NCBI GenBank assembly: GCA_965198485.1
Contig: CBDAPQ010000005.1
Location: 2,480,001 to 2,544,000 of the forward strand
Origin: RH-AL1 sp965198485
GTDB taxonomy: Bacteria; Pseudomonadota; Alphaproteobacteria; Rhizobiales; Beijerinckiaceae
Direction of reading: 5' to 3'
DNA length: 64,000 bases
Shown: positions 49,561 through 58,861 of the stretch, one piece after another
How the letters are laid out: the number at the start of each line of letters is the position of its first letter
Numbering within the stretch: position 1 is the stretch's first letter
Notes under the pieces: generated by a model
Database searches by the model: none
Seen by the model: the letters and a program-made list of their open reading frames with translations, nothing else
Told to the model about the DNA's origin: nothing
Translations under genes and position numbers: made by a program

Positions 49561-51219
49561 ATGACACAGCATCCAACCCGTCGCGACGTGGTGATCGGGG
49601 GCGCCGCGGCGACGGTCGCCGCCAGCGCAAGCACCGGCGCTTCGGCAACCCTCTCACCAGCGGAGGCAATCGGGATCGTCTCGGAGGTGGACGGCGGCCC
49701 GCTCGCCGACGTGCTCGTGAGCAACGGCCGCGACGTCGTGCGCACCGGGGCCGACGGGCGGTGGCGGCTTTCGGTCGCGCCGGGACAGGTGATCTCGCTC
49801 GTCAAGCCGGCCGGCTTCGCCGCGCCGCGCGATACGGCGACCAACCTGCCGGCGCTCTTCTACGTCCACGATCCCGAAGGCACGCCGGCCTCACTCGGCT
49901 ACCGCTACGAGGGCCTGCCACCGACCGGTCCGCTGCCGGCCTCGATCGACTTCGCGCTGACCCGCCAGCCCGAGCCCGCACGCTTCGACGTCCTCCTGTT
50001 CGCCGATCCGCAGCCGGAATCGGCGGCGGAGGTCGACTACGTCCGCGACGACGCGGTGGCGCCGCTGATCGGGGCCGGCGCGGGCGCCGCCTTTGGCATG
50101 ACGTTGGGCGACCTCGCCTTCGACGACCTCACCGTCTATCCTCGCCTCAACCGCATGATCGGTCGCATCGGCGTGCCGTGGTGGGTGCTGGGTGGCAACC
50201 ACGACCTCGACTACGAGGCTCCCGACGCCGTCCGCTCGCGCGACACCTGGAAGCGGGTGTTCGGCGCGCCGTACTACGCGCATGCCCACGGCGGCGCGCT
50301 GTTCGTGATGCTCGACAACGTCGAATATCTCGGCGCCGGCTCCGGCAAGCCGGGCGAGCACGGCGCCTACAAGGGCCAGATCTCCGACGACCAGCTCGCT
50401 TTCGTGAAGAACCTGCTGGCGCTGACCCCGCGCGAGACGCTGCTGGTCTTCGCCATGCACATCCCGCTGCGAACCTATTTCGATCCCAAGATGCCGGCGG
50501 CCAACACGGCCAATGCCGCCGACCTGCTCAAGTTAATCGGGGATCGCCCCAGCGTCAGCTTCGCCGGGCACACCCACACCACCGAGCATCATTATCTCGG
50601 CGCGGCCGACGGCGGCTCCGACACGCACCCGCATCACCACCACGTGCTGACCGCCGTCTCGGGCTCGTGGTGGAGCGGGCCGCTCGACCATCGCGGCGTC
50701 GCCTGCGCCGACCAGACTGACGGCACGCCCAACGGCCACCACGTGCTGCGCATTGATGGCGCGAGCTACACGACGCGCTACGTGCCCTTTACCGAGCCCG
50801 ACAACAGGCAGATGCGGCTGGGACTGGAGGTCGGCTACCACCCTGATTCCAAGGAAGTGCTGCGCGAGACCACCATGAGCCGAGCGCTACGCTCGCCCAT
50901 CGGCGCCGATGAGGCGGCCGGCGCTCGGCTGCTCGTGAACCTGTACGACGGCGGCCCACGCTCGTCCGTGAGCTTTGCGCTCGACGGTGGCCCGTCGGTG
51001 ACGATGACGCGGATGGCGCGCCCGGACCCTTTCATCAGCCAGCTTTACGGGCGCTATCCCGGGACCATCAAGCCCTGGGTCAAACCCAACGCCTCCTCGC
51101 ACCTGTGGCAGGCGCCGCTGCCGGCGGGGCTGAAGGCCGGCAGCTACGCGGTGCGCGTGAAGGCCACCGACGAGTACGGCCGTGCGCACGAAGGTGGCAT
51201 GGTGTTGGAGGTGGTGTGA
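49561..51219 (+). CDS. Exported calcineurin-like metallophosphoesterase
   Basis: 552 residues. The N-terminus has a twin-arginine-like signal (TRRDVVIGGAAATVAASA), then a small beta-sandwich (GIVSEVDGGPLADVLVSNGR), the metallophosphoesterase core with DVLLFADPQPES, TLGDLAFDD, VLGGNHDLDYE, FAMHIPLRT and SFAGHTHTTEHH, and a C-terminal beta domain. This three-part layout is the one called calcineurin-like phosphoesterase with N- and C-terminal domains. The substrate is unknown; a phosphodiester scavenging role in the periplasm is plausible. GAGGAG precedes the ATG. The gap 51220-51487 holds no supported gene. Confidence 0.9.
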   Translation: MTQHPTRRDVVIGGAAATVAASASTGASATLSPAEAIGIVSEVDGGPLADVLVSNGRDVVRTGADGRWRLSVAPGQVISLVKPAGFAAPRDTATNLPALFYVHDPEGTPASLGYRYEGLPPTGPLPASIDFALTRQPEPARFDVLLFADPQPESAAEVDYVRDDAVAPLIGAGAGAAFGMTLGDLAFDDLTVYPRLNRMIGRIGVPWWVLGGNHDLDYEAPDAVRSRDTWKRVFGAPYYAHAHGGALFVMLDNVEYLGAGSGKPGEHGAYKGQISDDQLAFVKNLLALTPRETLLVFAMHIPLRTYFDPKMPAANTANAADLLKLIGDRPSVSFAGHTHTTEHHYLGAADGGSDTHPHHHHVLTAVSGSWWSGPLDHRGVACADQTDGTPNGHHVLRIDGASYTTRYVPFTEPDNRQMRLGLEVGYHPDSKEVLRETTMSRALRSPIGADEAAGARLLVNLYDGGPRSSVSFALDGGPSVTMTRMARPDPFISQLYGRYPGTIKPWVKPNASSHLWQAPLPAGLKAGSYAVRVKATDEYGRAHEGGMVLEVV

Positions 51220-51487
51220 GGTTCAGGCCGCTTCGGGCGAAGGGATCAGCGACATTGTTGCGCCGACAGGTGAGCGCGATCTGATCCTTCTTCTCGACGA
51301 CAAGGTAATGTATCTCGAACCTTCAGGTGACCACTTCGCGCCTCTGACACGTGAGGTGCCACTACGTCCGCGCGGAGTGCCGTTCCTGAAGCTCGCTCGC
51401 ACGCGGCACCGTGCCGATTGCGTCCCACACGCCCCGCTTGTCCTAGCCCCGCCGTCCGCTTAAGCAGCGCCGTCGAGCGGGACGGGC

Positions 51488-53485
<1,998 letters not shown>

Positions 53486-53549
53486 GGAACCCCCTCCGTT
53501 CGGGACGCCGCCGGCAGGCCGGGATGGGAGAGGTTTGAGGACCGCGACG

Positions 53550-53987
53550 TTGCTCTACTTCGCCTACGGTTCAAACATGGATCTCGGCGCGATGCGTCTG
53601 CGCTGCCCGCGCTCGCGGCCGCTCGGGCTTGCCCGGCTGATGCGCCACAGCTTCTACCTGATGGGCCTCACCGGCTACGCGTCCGTTCGCCGTCACCAGG
53701 ACGCGATCGTCCACGGCATACTATTCGACCTCGCGCTCGCCGACGTCGCGGCGCTCGACCTCTACGAGGATGTCGCCCACGGCCTCTATACCAAGGAAAA
53801 GCAGGCGGTGGTTCTGGATGAAGGGGCTTCGCGTCGTGCGCTCCTCTACTACGGGGTCGACGCGAGCGAGGGGGGCGTCCCACCGATCGGCTACATGGAG
53901 GGCGTGATCGCCGCCGCCCGCGCCGCGGCGCTGCCACCGGCCTACGTGGCAAGCCTCGAGGCGCACCTGCCTCGGGGTCTCTCGTGA
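53550..53987 (+). CDS. Gamma-glutamylcyclotransferase-like protein
   Basis: 145 residues of the GGCT/AIG2 fold. The N-terminal YFAYGSNMDLGAMRLRCPRS contains the YGSN substrate-binding loop. HGILFDLALADVAALDLYED carries the region of the catalytic Glu, and YMEGVIAAARAAALPPAYV ends the domain. No ATG is available before the motif; I take TTG at 53550 (GAGGA eight bases upstream), with TTG 53535 as alternative. Its TGA overlaps the GTG of panC, so the two are coupled. Its link to pantothenate synthesis, if any, is unknown. Confidence 0.85.
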   Translation: MLYFAYGSNMDLGAMRLRCPRSRPLGLARLMRHSFYLMGLTGYASVRRHQDAIVHGILFDLALADVAALDLYEDVAHGLYTKEKQAVVLDEGASRRALLYYGVDASEGGVPPIGYMEGVIAAARAAALPPAYVASLEAHLPRGLS

Positions 53988-54883
53988 GCGGCGCGATCGT
54001 CCGAGACATCGCCGCGCTGCGCGGCGCGATTGGGGACTGGCGCAGGGCGGGCCGAAGCGTGGCACTCGTGCCGACGATGGGGGGGCTGCACGCCGGCCAT
54101 ATCTCGCTGGTCAAGGCCGCGCGCGAGGCGGCCGACCGCGTCGTGACGACGGTCTTCGTCAACCCCAAGCAGTTCGCCCCTAACGAGGACTTCGCCGCCT
54201 ATCCCCGCGATCTCGTCGCCGATCACGGCCGCGTCTCCGCGGCGGGTGCCGATCTCGTCTACGCGCCGGAGCTGCCGGCCATGTATCCTTCTGGCTTCTG
54301 CACCACCGTCTCGCTCGGGGGGCCGGCCTCGGCCGAACTCGAGGACCGCTTTCGTCCGGATCATTTCGCCGGCGTCGCCACGGTGGTCACCAAGCTGTTG
54401 CTGCAGGCGCAGCCGGACGTGGCTATCTTCGGCGAGAAGGATTGGCAGCAGCTGAAGGTCATCGAGCGACTGGTCCATGACCTCGACATCCCCGTCGTGG
54501 TGAAGGGCCGACCCACGGTGCGGGAGGCGGACGGGCTCGCGATGTCGTCGCGCAACGCCTACCTCGACGAGGCGGAGCGTAGGCGCGCACCGGCGTTGCA
54601 TCGGGCACTCTCGGCTTGCGCCGCCGCTATCGCGCGCGGCGACACGCAAGCGTCGGCCCTGGCGGCGGCGCAGCATGCGATCGCGGCTGCCGGCTTCGCG
54701 CTCGAGTATCTCGAGCTCCGCGCCGCCGGCTCGCTCGCGCCGCTTACCGCCGACGACAGCGGCCCGGCACGGCTCCTCGTCGCGGCGCGGCTGGGGCGCA
54801 CCCGGCTCATTGATAACGTGGGAATGGACGTTGCGCCCGCTTTACCGCAAAGGCGAAACACGACAGGGTCGGGTCGGGGCTGA
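53984..54883 (+). CDS. panC: Pantothenate synthetase
   Basis: Condenses pantoate and beta-alanine with ATP to give pantothenate, the CoA precursor. The 299 residues have the adenylation-site motif LVPTMGGLHAGHISLVKAAR, FVNPKQFAPNEDFAAYPRDL, RPDHFAGVATVVTKLL, IFGEKDWQQLKVIERLVHDL and EADGLAMSSRNAYLDEAER, all PanC hallmarks. The GTG start overlaps the upstream stop (GTGA). panB and panD are not adjacent. Confidence 0.96.
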   Translation: MSGAIVRDIAALRGAIGDWRRAGRSVALVPTMGGLHAGHISLVKAAREAADRVVTTVFVNPKQFAPNEDFAAYPRDLVADHGRVSAAGADLVYAPELPAMYPSGFCTTVSLGGPASAELEDRFRPDHFAGVATVVTKLLLQAQPDVAIFGEKDWQQLKVIERLVHDLDIPVVVKGRPTVREADGLAMSSRNAYLDEAERRRAPALHRALSACAAAIARGDTQASALAAAQHAIAAAGFALEYLELRAAGSLAPLTADDSGPARLLVAARLGRTRLIDNVGMDVAPALPQRRNTTGSGRG

Positions 54884-54898
54884 AGGGGAGAGACGGGC

Positions 54899-56140
54899 TT
54901 GCTGAATGATCTGCGCAGCCTCGATGCCAAGCAGCGCAGCGCCGTGCTGGCCAGCTATCTCGGCTGGACGCTCGACGCCTTCGACTTCTTCATCTTCGCC
55001 TTCGTCTGGAAGGACGTCGCCAAGGAGTTCGGCTCCAGCATCGAGACGCTGTCGTGGTCGCTGTTCCTCACGCTGGCGGTTCGGCCGGTCGGCGCGCTCA
55101 TCTTCGGCCTGGCCGCCGACAGGTTCGGGCGACGGCCGGTGCTGATGGTCGACGTCATCCTGTTCTCAATCTTTGAGCTGGCCTCGGGTTTCGCGCCGAA
55201 CCTCGTGACCTTCTTCATCCTGCGTATCCTGTTCGGCATCGCCATGGGTGGCGAGTGGGGCGTCGGCGCCTCGCTGACCATGGAGACCATCCCGCCCAAG
55301 ACGCGCGGCATGGTCTCGGGCATGCTGCAGACGGGATACCCGACCGGCTACCTCCTGGCGTCGATCGTCTTCGGCCTGCTCTATTCCGCCATCGGATGGC
55401 GCGGCATGTTCTTCGTCGGTGCGGCACCGGCCCTGTTGACGCTCTACATCCGCTCAAACGTCGACGAGTCGCCCGTCTTCAAGGCGATGGATGTCAAGGC
55501 GCACAAGCCCTCGATCGTCGAGGTGCTACGCGCCAACGCGGGGCGTTTCCTCTTCGCCGTCGCGCTCATGACCTGCTTCAACTTCTTTAGCCACGGCACG
55601 CAGGATCTCTACCCGACGTTCCTGCGCGAGCAAATGAAGTTCGACCCGCATACCGTGAGCGTGATCCTCATCGTCTTTAACCTCGGCGCGATCGTCGGCG
55701 GCCTCGTCGTCGGCACTTTGTCCGAGCGGATCGGCCGCCGCAAGGCCATCGCTGCGGCGGCGCTGTTCTCGCTGTTGCCCCTATGGTTCTGGTCGCACGG
55801 GACCACGCCGCTCATCCTGGCAATGGGCGGCTTCGTCATGCAGGTCGCCGTGCAAGGGGCCTGGGGCGTCGTGCCGGCCTACCTCAACGAACTCTCGCCC
55901 GGCGCGGTGCGCGGCACGTTTCCCGGCTTCGCCTACCAGATCGGCAATCTGATCGCCGCCATGAACGGGCCGCTGCAAACCGGGCTCGCGCACGCCAATG
56001 GCGGCAACTTCTCAATCGGTCTAGCCCTCGTCGCCGGCATTGTCGCCGTGATCCTGGCGGCCTTCGCCTTGCTCGGGCCGGAGGCGAAGGGCACGATCTT
56101 CAGCGGTATGAAACCCGAAGTGCGGGAGGTTGTCACTTGA
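54899..56140 (+). CDS. MFS transporter, sialate/lactate-proton-symporter type
   Basis: 413 residues with about 12 membrane helices and the MFS loop motif GLAADRFGRRPVLMVD between helices 2 and 3, repeated weakly as GTLSERIGRRKAIAA in the second half. The opening LASYLGWTLDAFDFFIFAF and GGEWGVGASLTMETIPPKTR are typical of the SHS/AAHS branch that carries carboxylates (lactate, pyruvate, aromatic acids). The start is TTG 54899 with AGGGGAGA upstream. It lies 15 nt after panC, so a carboxylate linked to CoA metabolism is conceivable, but the substrate is not shown. Confidence 0.88.
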   Translation: MLNDLRSLDAKQRSAVLASYLGWTLDAFDFFIFAFVWKDVAKEFGSSIETLSWSLFLTLAVRPVGALIFGLAADRFGRRPVLMVDVILFSIFELASGFAPNLVTFFILRILFGIAMGGEWGVGASLTMETIPPKTRGMVSGMLQTGYPTGYLLASIVFGLLYSAIGWRGMFFVGAAPALLTLYIRSNVDESPVFKAMDVKAHKPSIVEVLRANAGRFLFAVALMTCFNFFSHGTQDLYPTFLREQMKFDPHTVSVILIVFNLGAIVGGLVVGTLSERIGRRKAIAAAALFSLLPLWFWSHGTTPLILAMGGFVMQVAVQGAWGVVPAYLNELSPGAVRGTFPGFAYQIGNLIAAMNGPLQTGLAHANGGNFSIGLALVAGIVAVILAAFALLGPEAKGTIFSGMKPEVREVVT

Positions 56141-56427
56141 GCGAGGCCGAACGCGCGGTGCTCGTACGTGTCGAGGGACGGGTGCAGGGTGTCGGATTCC
56201 GTGCCTACGTCGCCGAGCAAGCAGCGGCGCTCGGGGTGCGCGGTTGGGTGCTTAATCACGACGACGGCAGCGTCGAGGCGGCACTGCACGGACACGGCGG
56301 CAAGCTCGGCGAACTGATCGGGCGTTTGAGGTTGGGACCACCGTCGGCCGACGTCGGCGCGCTCGACGTGCGTTCTACCGATCGTGGTCGCGTCGGCGAC
56401 GTGCCGGATGGAGCCCACGCGTTCTGA
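56137..56427 (+). CDS. acyP: Acylphosphatase
   Basis: 96-residue enzyme that hydrolyses carboxyl-phosphate bonds. The signature is present: VRVEGRVQGVGFRAYVAEQA with the phosphate-binding Arg, and GVRGWVLNHDDGSVEAALHG with the catalytic Asn. The start TTG at 56137 overlaps the transporter stop (TTGA), so it is the last gene of the panC-transporter group. It converges with the ANTAR gene, whose stop lies 58 nt away. Confidence 0.92.
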   Translation: MSEAERAVLVRVEGRVQGVGFRAYVAEQAAALGVRGWVLNHDDGSVEAALHGHGGKLGELIGRLRLGPPSADVGALDVRSTDRGRVGDVPDGAHAF

Positions 56428-56485
56428 TCGTCGCGTCGCCGACACGCGCATGCGGACCTCCGCCGACGAGCCAGATGGGATCGGC

Positions 56486-57760
56486 TTATCGCATAAGCAT
56501 CTGCATGGAGCGTTCGTAGAAATCGGTGAGCTGGTCGAAGAGCGCGAGCAGCGTTTCGCTTGCCTGCGCGATCTCGATCAGACCGGCCTGACTCGGCGCT
56601 TGCTTCAGTGCCGGTTCGAGGCCGCTCCAGACTGCCGTGGCCTGCGCCAGCAGCACGCGACTATCCGAGGTCGAGAGCGGAACACGCTCCAGATAGGCGA
56701 GACCCTCCGCGAAGGTCTTCGCCGAGACGGACAGACCTTGTCGCTGCGCCTCCGCCGCCTCACCACCTAAGAGCACCGCGACAGTCGCTTGCTTTGCGAG
56801 ACGCTGCGTCAGCATGCGCTGCCGGCCCGACACGTTGATGACCTGTAGCGCGGCGGCGAAGCCCGCGGCCTCGAGGGTGCGGGTCAGCGCCTCGGCCTGC
56901 GCGAGCAGTCTCTCGGCGAGCCGGTCGATTTCAGCGAGGCGAGCCACGGCCGGCGCCGCCGCAAGCCCACTCTTCAACGCCGTCCAAGGCGTCAAGACAG
57001 CATCGAGCAGGTCGCCGAACGTCGGTTTCGACAGGGTGCGGCCGAGGATCGCCAAATTACCCTCGATCTGCTCGATCGAGGTGCGGCAAAGCGCAGCCGT
57101 CTCCTCGGGCGTCACGCCGGCGCAGGTCAGCGCGTAGAGCTTGACGAGACGCTGCGACAGCATGCGCAGCTGACCGGCGCGATTGACGGCCTCGGCGTAG
57201 CGCGAAGCGTCGATGACCTGTTGCGCGATTTGTCCGATGCGCTGCTTGGCCTGCATCGCCGCCGTGCGAAGGACCTTGTAGGCCTCGTCCTCGCCGATGT
57301 TGCGCACTCGCATGAGAATGCCCTTGGCGCGGTCGACCAGCTTGCGCTCGGAAAAGCGATTTTGGACATCGTGCAGTTCCTCCCGCAATAGCTGATCGTG
57401 CCGAAATCGAGCCTGAGCCACGTGGATCAACGAGCGCAGGCGATTCAGCCCGTAGCCGTTGATGACATAGGCGTGGATGCCGGACGCCGTGGCCATCTCG
57501 ATCTTCTCCGCGGCTGGGTCGGTGGTGAAGACAACAACGGGACGGGGGGAGACGTTTCTCAGGGCAGACGTGCCCGCGAAAAGGGCATCGTTTGGATGCG
57601 TATCGTAGCAGATGACGAGGTCAGGACCGACGCGCACGACCTCCTGCACCATGGCACCGATGTCCGAGGCACCCAGCACGTCGATGCCGACTGTGACGAG
57701 ATCCTCGGAAAGAGAAGGAGCGCCCGCACCTCCGCTTGTGACGACATAGGCAGAGGTCAT
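56486..57760 (-). CDS. NasT-like receiver-ANTAR antiterminator with two PilJ-type sensor modules
   Basis: 424 residues from ATG 57760 (GAGGGAAGG upstream). Residues 1-120 are a NasT-like receiver: PDLVICYDTHPNDALF puts Asp53 at the phospho-acceptor place, and IHAYVINGYGLNRLRSLIHV matches NasT. Residues about 125-183 are an ANTAR RNA-binding domain (LVDRAKGILMRVRNIGEDEA, YKVLRTAAMQAKQRIGQIAQ). Then come two repeats that begin NRAGQLRMLSQRLVK (193) and NVSGRQRMLTQRLAK (309), each followed by helices, the hallmark of PilJ/NarX-like ligand-sensing helical bundles. No membrane span is present, so it is cytoplasmic. The divergent neighbours are a two-hexaloop leader and a nitrate transporter gene, which makes nitrate-controlled antitermination the likely job. 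Confidence 0.85.
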   Translation of the reverse strand: MTSAYVVTSGGAGAPSLSEDLVTVGIDVLGASDIGAMVQEVVRVGPDLVICYDTHPNDALFAGTSALRNVSPRPVVVFTTDPAAEKIEMATASGIHAYVINGYGLNRLRSLIHVAQARFRHDQLLREELHDVQNRFSERKLVDRAKGILMRVRNIGEDEAYKVLRTAAMQAKQRIGQIAQQVIDASRYAEAVNRAGQLRMLSQRLVKLYALTCAGVTPEETAALCRTSIEQIEGNLAILGRTLSKPTFGDLLDAVLTPWTALKSGLAAAPAVARLAEIDRLAERLLAQAEALTRTLEAAGFAAALQVINVSGRQRMLTQRLAKQATVAVLLGGEAAEAQRQGLSVSAKTFAEGLAYLERVPLSTSDSRVLLAQATAVWSGLEPALKQAPSQAGLIEIAQASETLLALFDQLTDFYERSMQMLMR

Positions 57761-57844
57761 CGGCCTTCCCTCGTAAGCGCTCGCGTCACGCGCGCTAGGA
57801 TGTGTTGGCGAGGTATCGGCGGCGTAAACAGCACGGGTCGCATA

Positions 57845-57860
57845 TGGCACAGAACGTGCC
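57845..57860 (+). promoter_or_regulatory. Candidate sigma-54 (-24/-12) promoter
   Basis: TGGCACAGAACGTGCC aligns without gaps to TGGCACGGNNNTTGCW. GG and GC are separated by exactly 10 nt, and three of the defined positions differ. The predicted start (about 57870) falls at the first base of hairpin P1 of the leader, so promoter and RNA elements fit together. Nitrogen-assimilation genes commonly use sigma-54. Confidence 0.6.
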
Positions 57861-57868
57861 TGACCATT

Positions 57869-57934
57869 GTCGGGCGCAACGACGCGCCCGACCTTCATCC
57901 CGCACTTCGGGTCTGGCCCACACTGTTGGTGGGC
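57869..57934 (+). promoter_or_regulatory. Tandem hexaloop leader, likely ANTAR-binding antitermination element
   Basis: P1 (57869-57892) is a perfect 9-bp stem GTCGGGCGC / GCGCCCGAC with hexaloop AACGAC. P2 (57916-57934) is GCCCAC / GTGGGC; pairing C57921 with G57928 and bulging one G gives hexaloop ACTGTT. Both loops have A at position 1 and G at position 4, the rule for RNA targets of ANTAR proteins. P2 is followed by TTTGTT and a GT-rich run and may itself overlap the terminator. A 4-bp hairpin (CCCG / CGGG) lies in the linker. The divergent gene encodes an ANTAR protein. Confidence 0.75.
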
Positions 57935-57985
57935 TTTGTTGTGTGTGTCTCCGCCACGATGTCGTGGCTTTCCCCGGAGCACATG

Positions 57986-58777
57986 ATGTCCGAGTCCGTA
58001 TCTCTCGAAAATAATCACGCTCTGCTTGTTAAGAACAGCACCCTTCTTCAGTCCAACGCCTCGACTCTGAAGAGCAACAGCGGGTTGCTTGAGGAAAATC
58101 ACGGTACCCTAGTCAGCAACAGCTCGACGCTTGCTGCCAACAAGAAGACGATGGCGGCCAATGCCGAGCTTCTTCACGACAATCACGTCTCGATCGAAGC
58201 CAACAAGACTGCGCTCAAGGACAATCACGAATCCCTCGCTGCGAATACGTCGGCGATCAAGGGAAACAACGCGATGCTTCTGGCTAACAAAACGGGGCTC
58301 GCGAGCAACGCCGCCAAGCTCGGTGACAATGCCGAAGCGCTCGGTAAGAATGCCAGCCTAATTGAAGCCAATAAGTCATCGCTCGACGCCAACAAGAGGG
58401 TGATCGAGGGCAACTCAAGTCTTCTCTCTTCGAATCACCACAGCATCGAGGCGAACAAGACGAAACTCGCCGACAACCATGCCCTACTCGAGACCAATCA
58501 CGAACTCATGGGCGGCAACCACTCGCTTCTCGAGGGCAATAAGCACTCGCTCGAGGCCAACACCTCGAAGATCGCGGCGAACTCCGACGCGCTCGCCAAG
58601 AACTTTTCGCTGGTGAAAGGCAATTCCACGACCTTGCACGACAATGCCGAGAAGATGGAGTTGAACCACGCCCTGCTCGAGGCCAACGCGCGCCTACTCA
58701 AGGCTAACGCCGAGATGATGCGCAGCAACCACGACCTGCTCGTCGCCATCGCCAACAAGCTCGGCGTCGCCGCCTGA
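57986..58777 (+). CDS. All-heptad coiled-coil protein with Asn at every d position
   Basis: 263 residues from ATG 57986 (GGAG six bases upstream; in-frame ATGs at 57959 and 57983 have poorer sites). After MSESVS, the protein consists of heptads with Leu/Ile/Met/Val at position 7k and Asn at 7k+3. I checked each one: Asn is present in 35 successive heptads (Asn10 to Asn248), and only the last full heptad (LVAIANK) breaks the rule. Examples are IEANKTA, LAANTSA and LEANTSK. There is no signal peptide, membrane span or Cys. In trimeric autotransporter stalks, Asn at core position d coordinates anions along the axis, so a long, probably trimeric, cytoplasmic anion-binding rod is a reasonable inference. 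No family was recognised. It lies between the ANTAR leader and a nitrate transporter gene. Confidence 0.85.
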   Translation: MSESVSLENNHALLVKNSTLLQSNASTLKSNSGLLEENHGTLVSNSSTLAANKKTMAANAELLHDNHVSIEANKTALKDNHESLAANTSAIKGNNAMLLANKTGLASNAAKLGDNAEALGKNASLIEANKSSLDANKRVIEGNSSLLSSNHHSIEANKTKLADNHALLETNHELMGGNHSLLEGNKHSLEANTSKIAANSDALAKNFSLVKGNSTTLHDNAEKMELNHALLEANARLLKANAEMMRSNHDLLVAIANKLGVAA

Positions 58778-58786
58778 AGAAGAAAC

Positions 58787-58822
58787 GGCGCGCTCGTTGC
58801 AAGGCAAGCGCGCCACCTTGCC
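58787..58822 (+). promoter_or_regulatory. Two mutually exclusive hairpins between the heptad gene and the transporter gene
   Basis: Hairpin A pairs GGCGCGCT (58787-58794) with AGCGCGCC (58807-58814). Hairpin B pairs GGCAAG (58803-58808) with CTTGCC (58817-58822). They share bases, so only one can form. No T-run follows. They may tune expression between the two genes or mark an RNA-processing site. Confidence 0.4.
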
Positions 58823-58861
58823 CTTCTCCTCCAACGCAACCCTTTTCACCGGAGCACCGAC

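Noticed and set aside
49325..49564. 79-codon ORF upstream of the phosphoesterase gene
   Set aside because: No ribosome site; overlaps the Shine-Dalgarno and start of the real gene; Arg/Ala-rich without pattern.
51182..51463. 93-codon ORF before the carboxylase gene
   Set aside because: It begins within the phosphoesterase 3' end. The middle (GERDLILLLDDKVMYLEPSG) looks protein-like, but there is no start signal and no family.
57398..57985. Extending the heptad protein N-terminally to the start of its open frame
   Set aside because: The upstream frame runs through the antisense of the ANTAR gene and the RNA hairpins; the heptad pattern and the ribosome site both begin at 57986.
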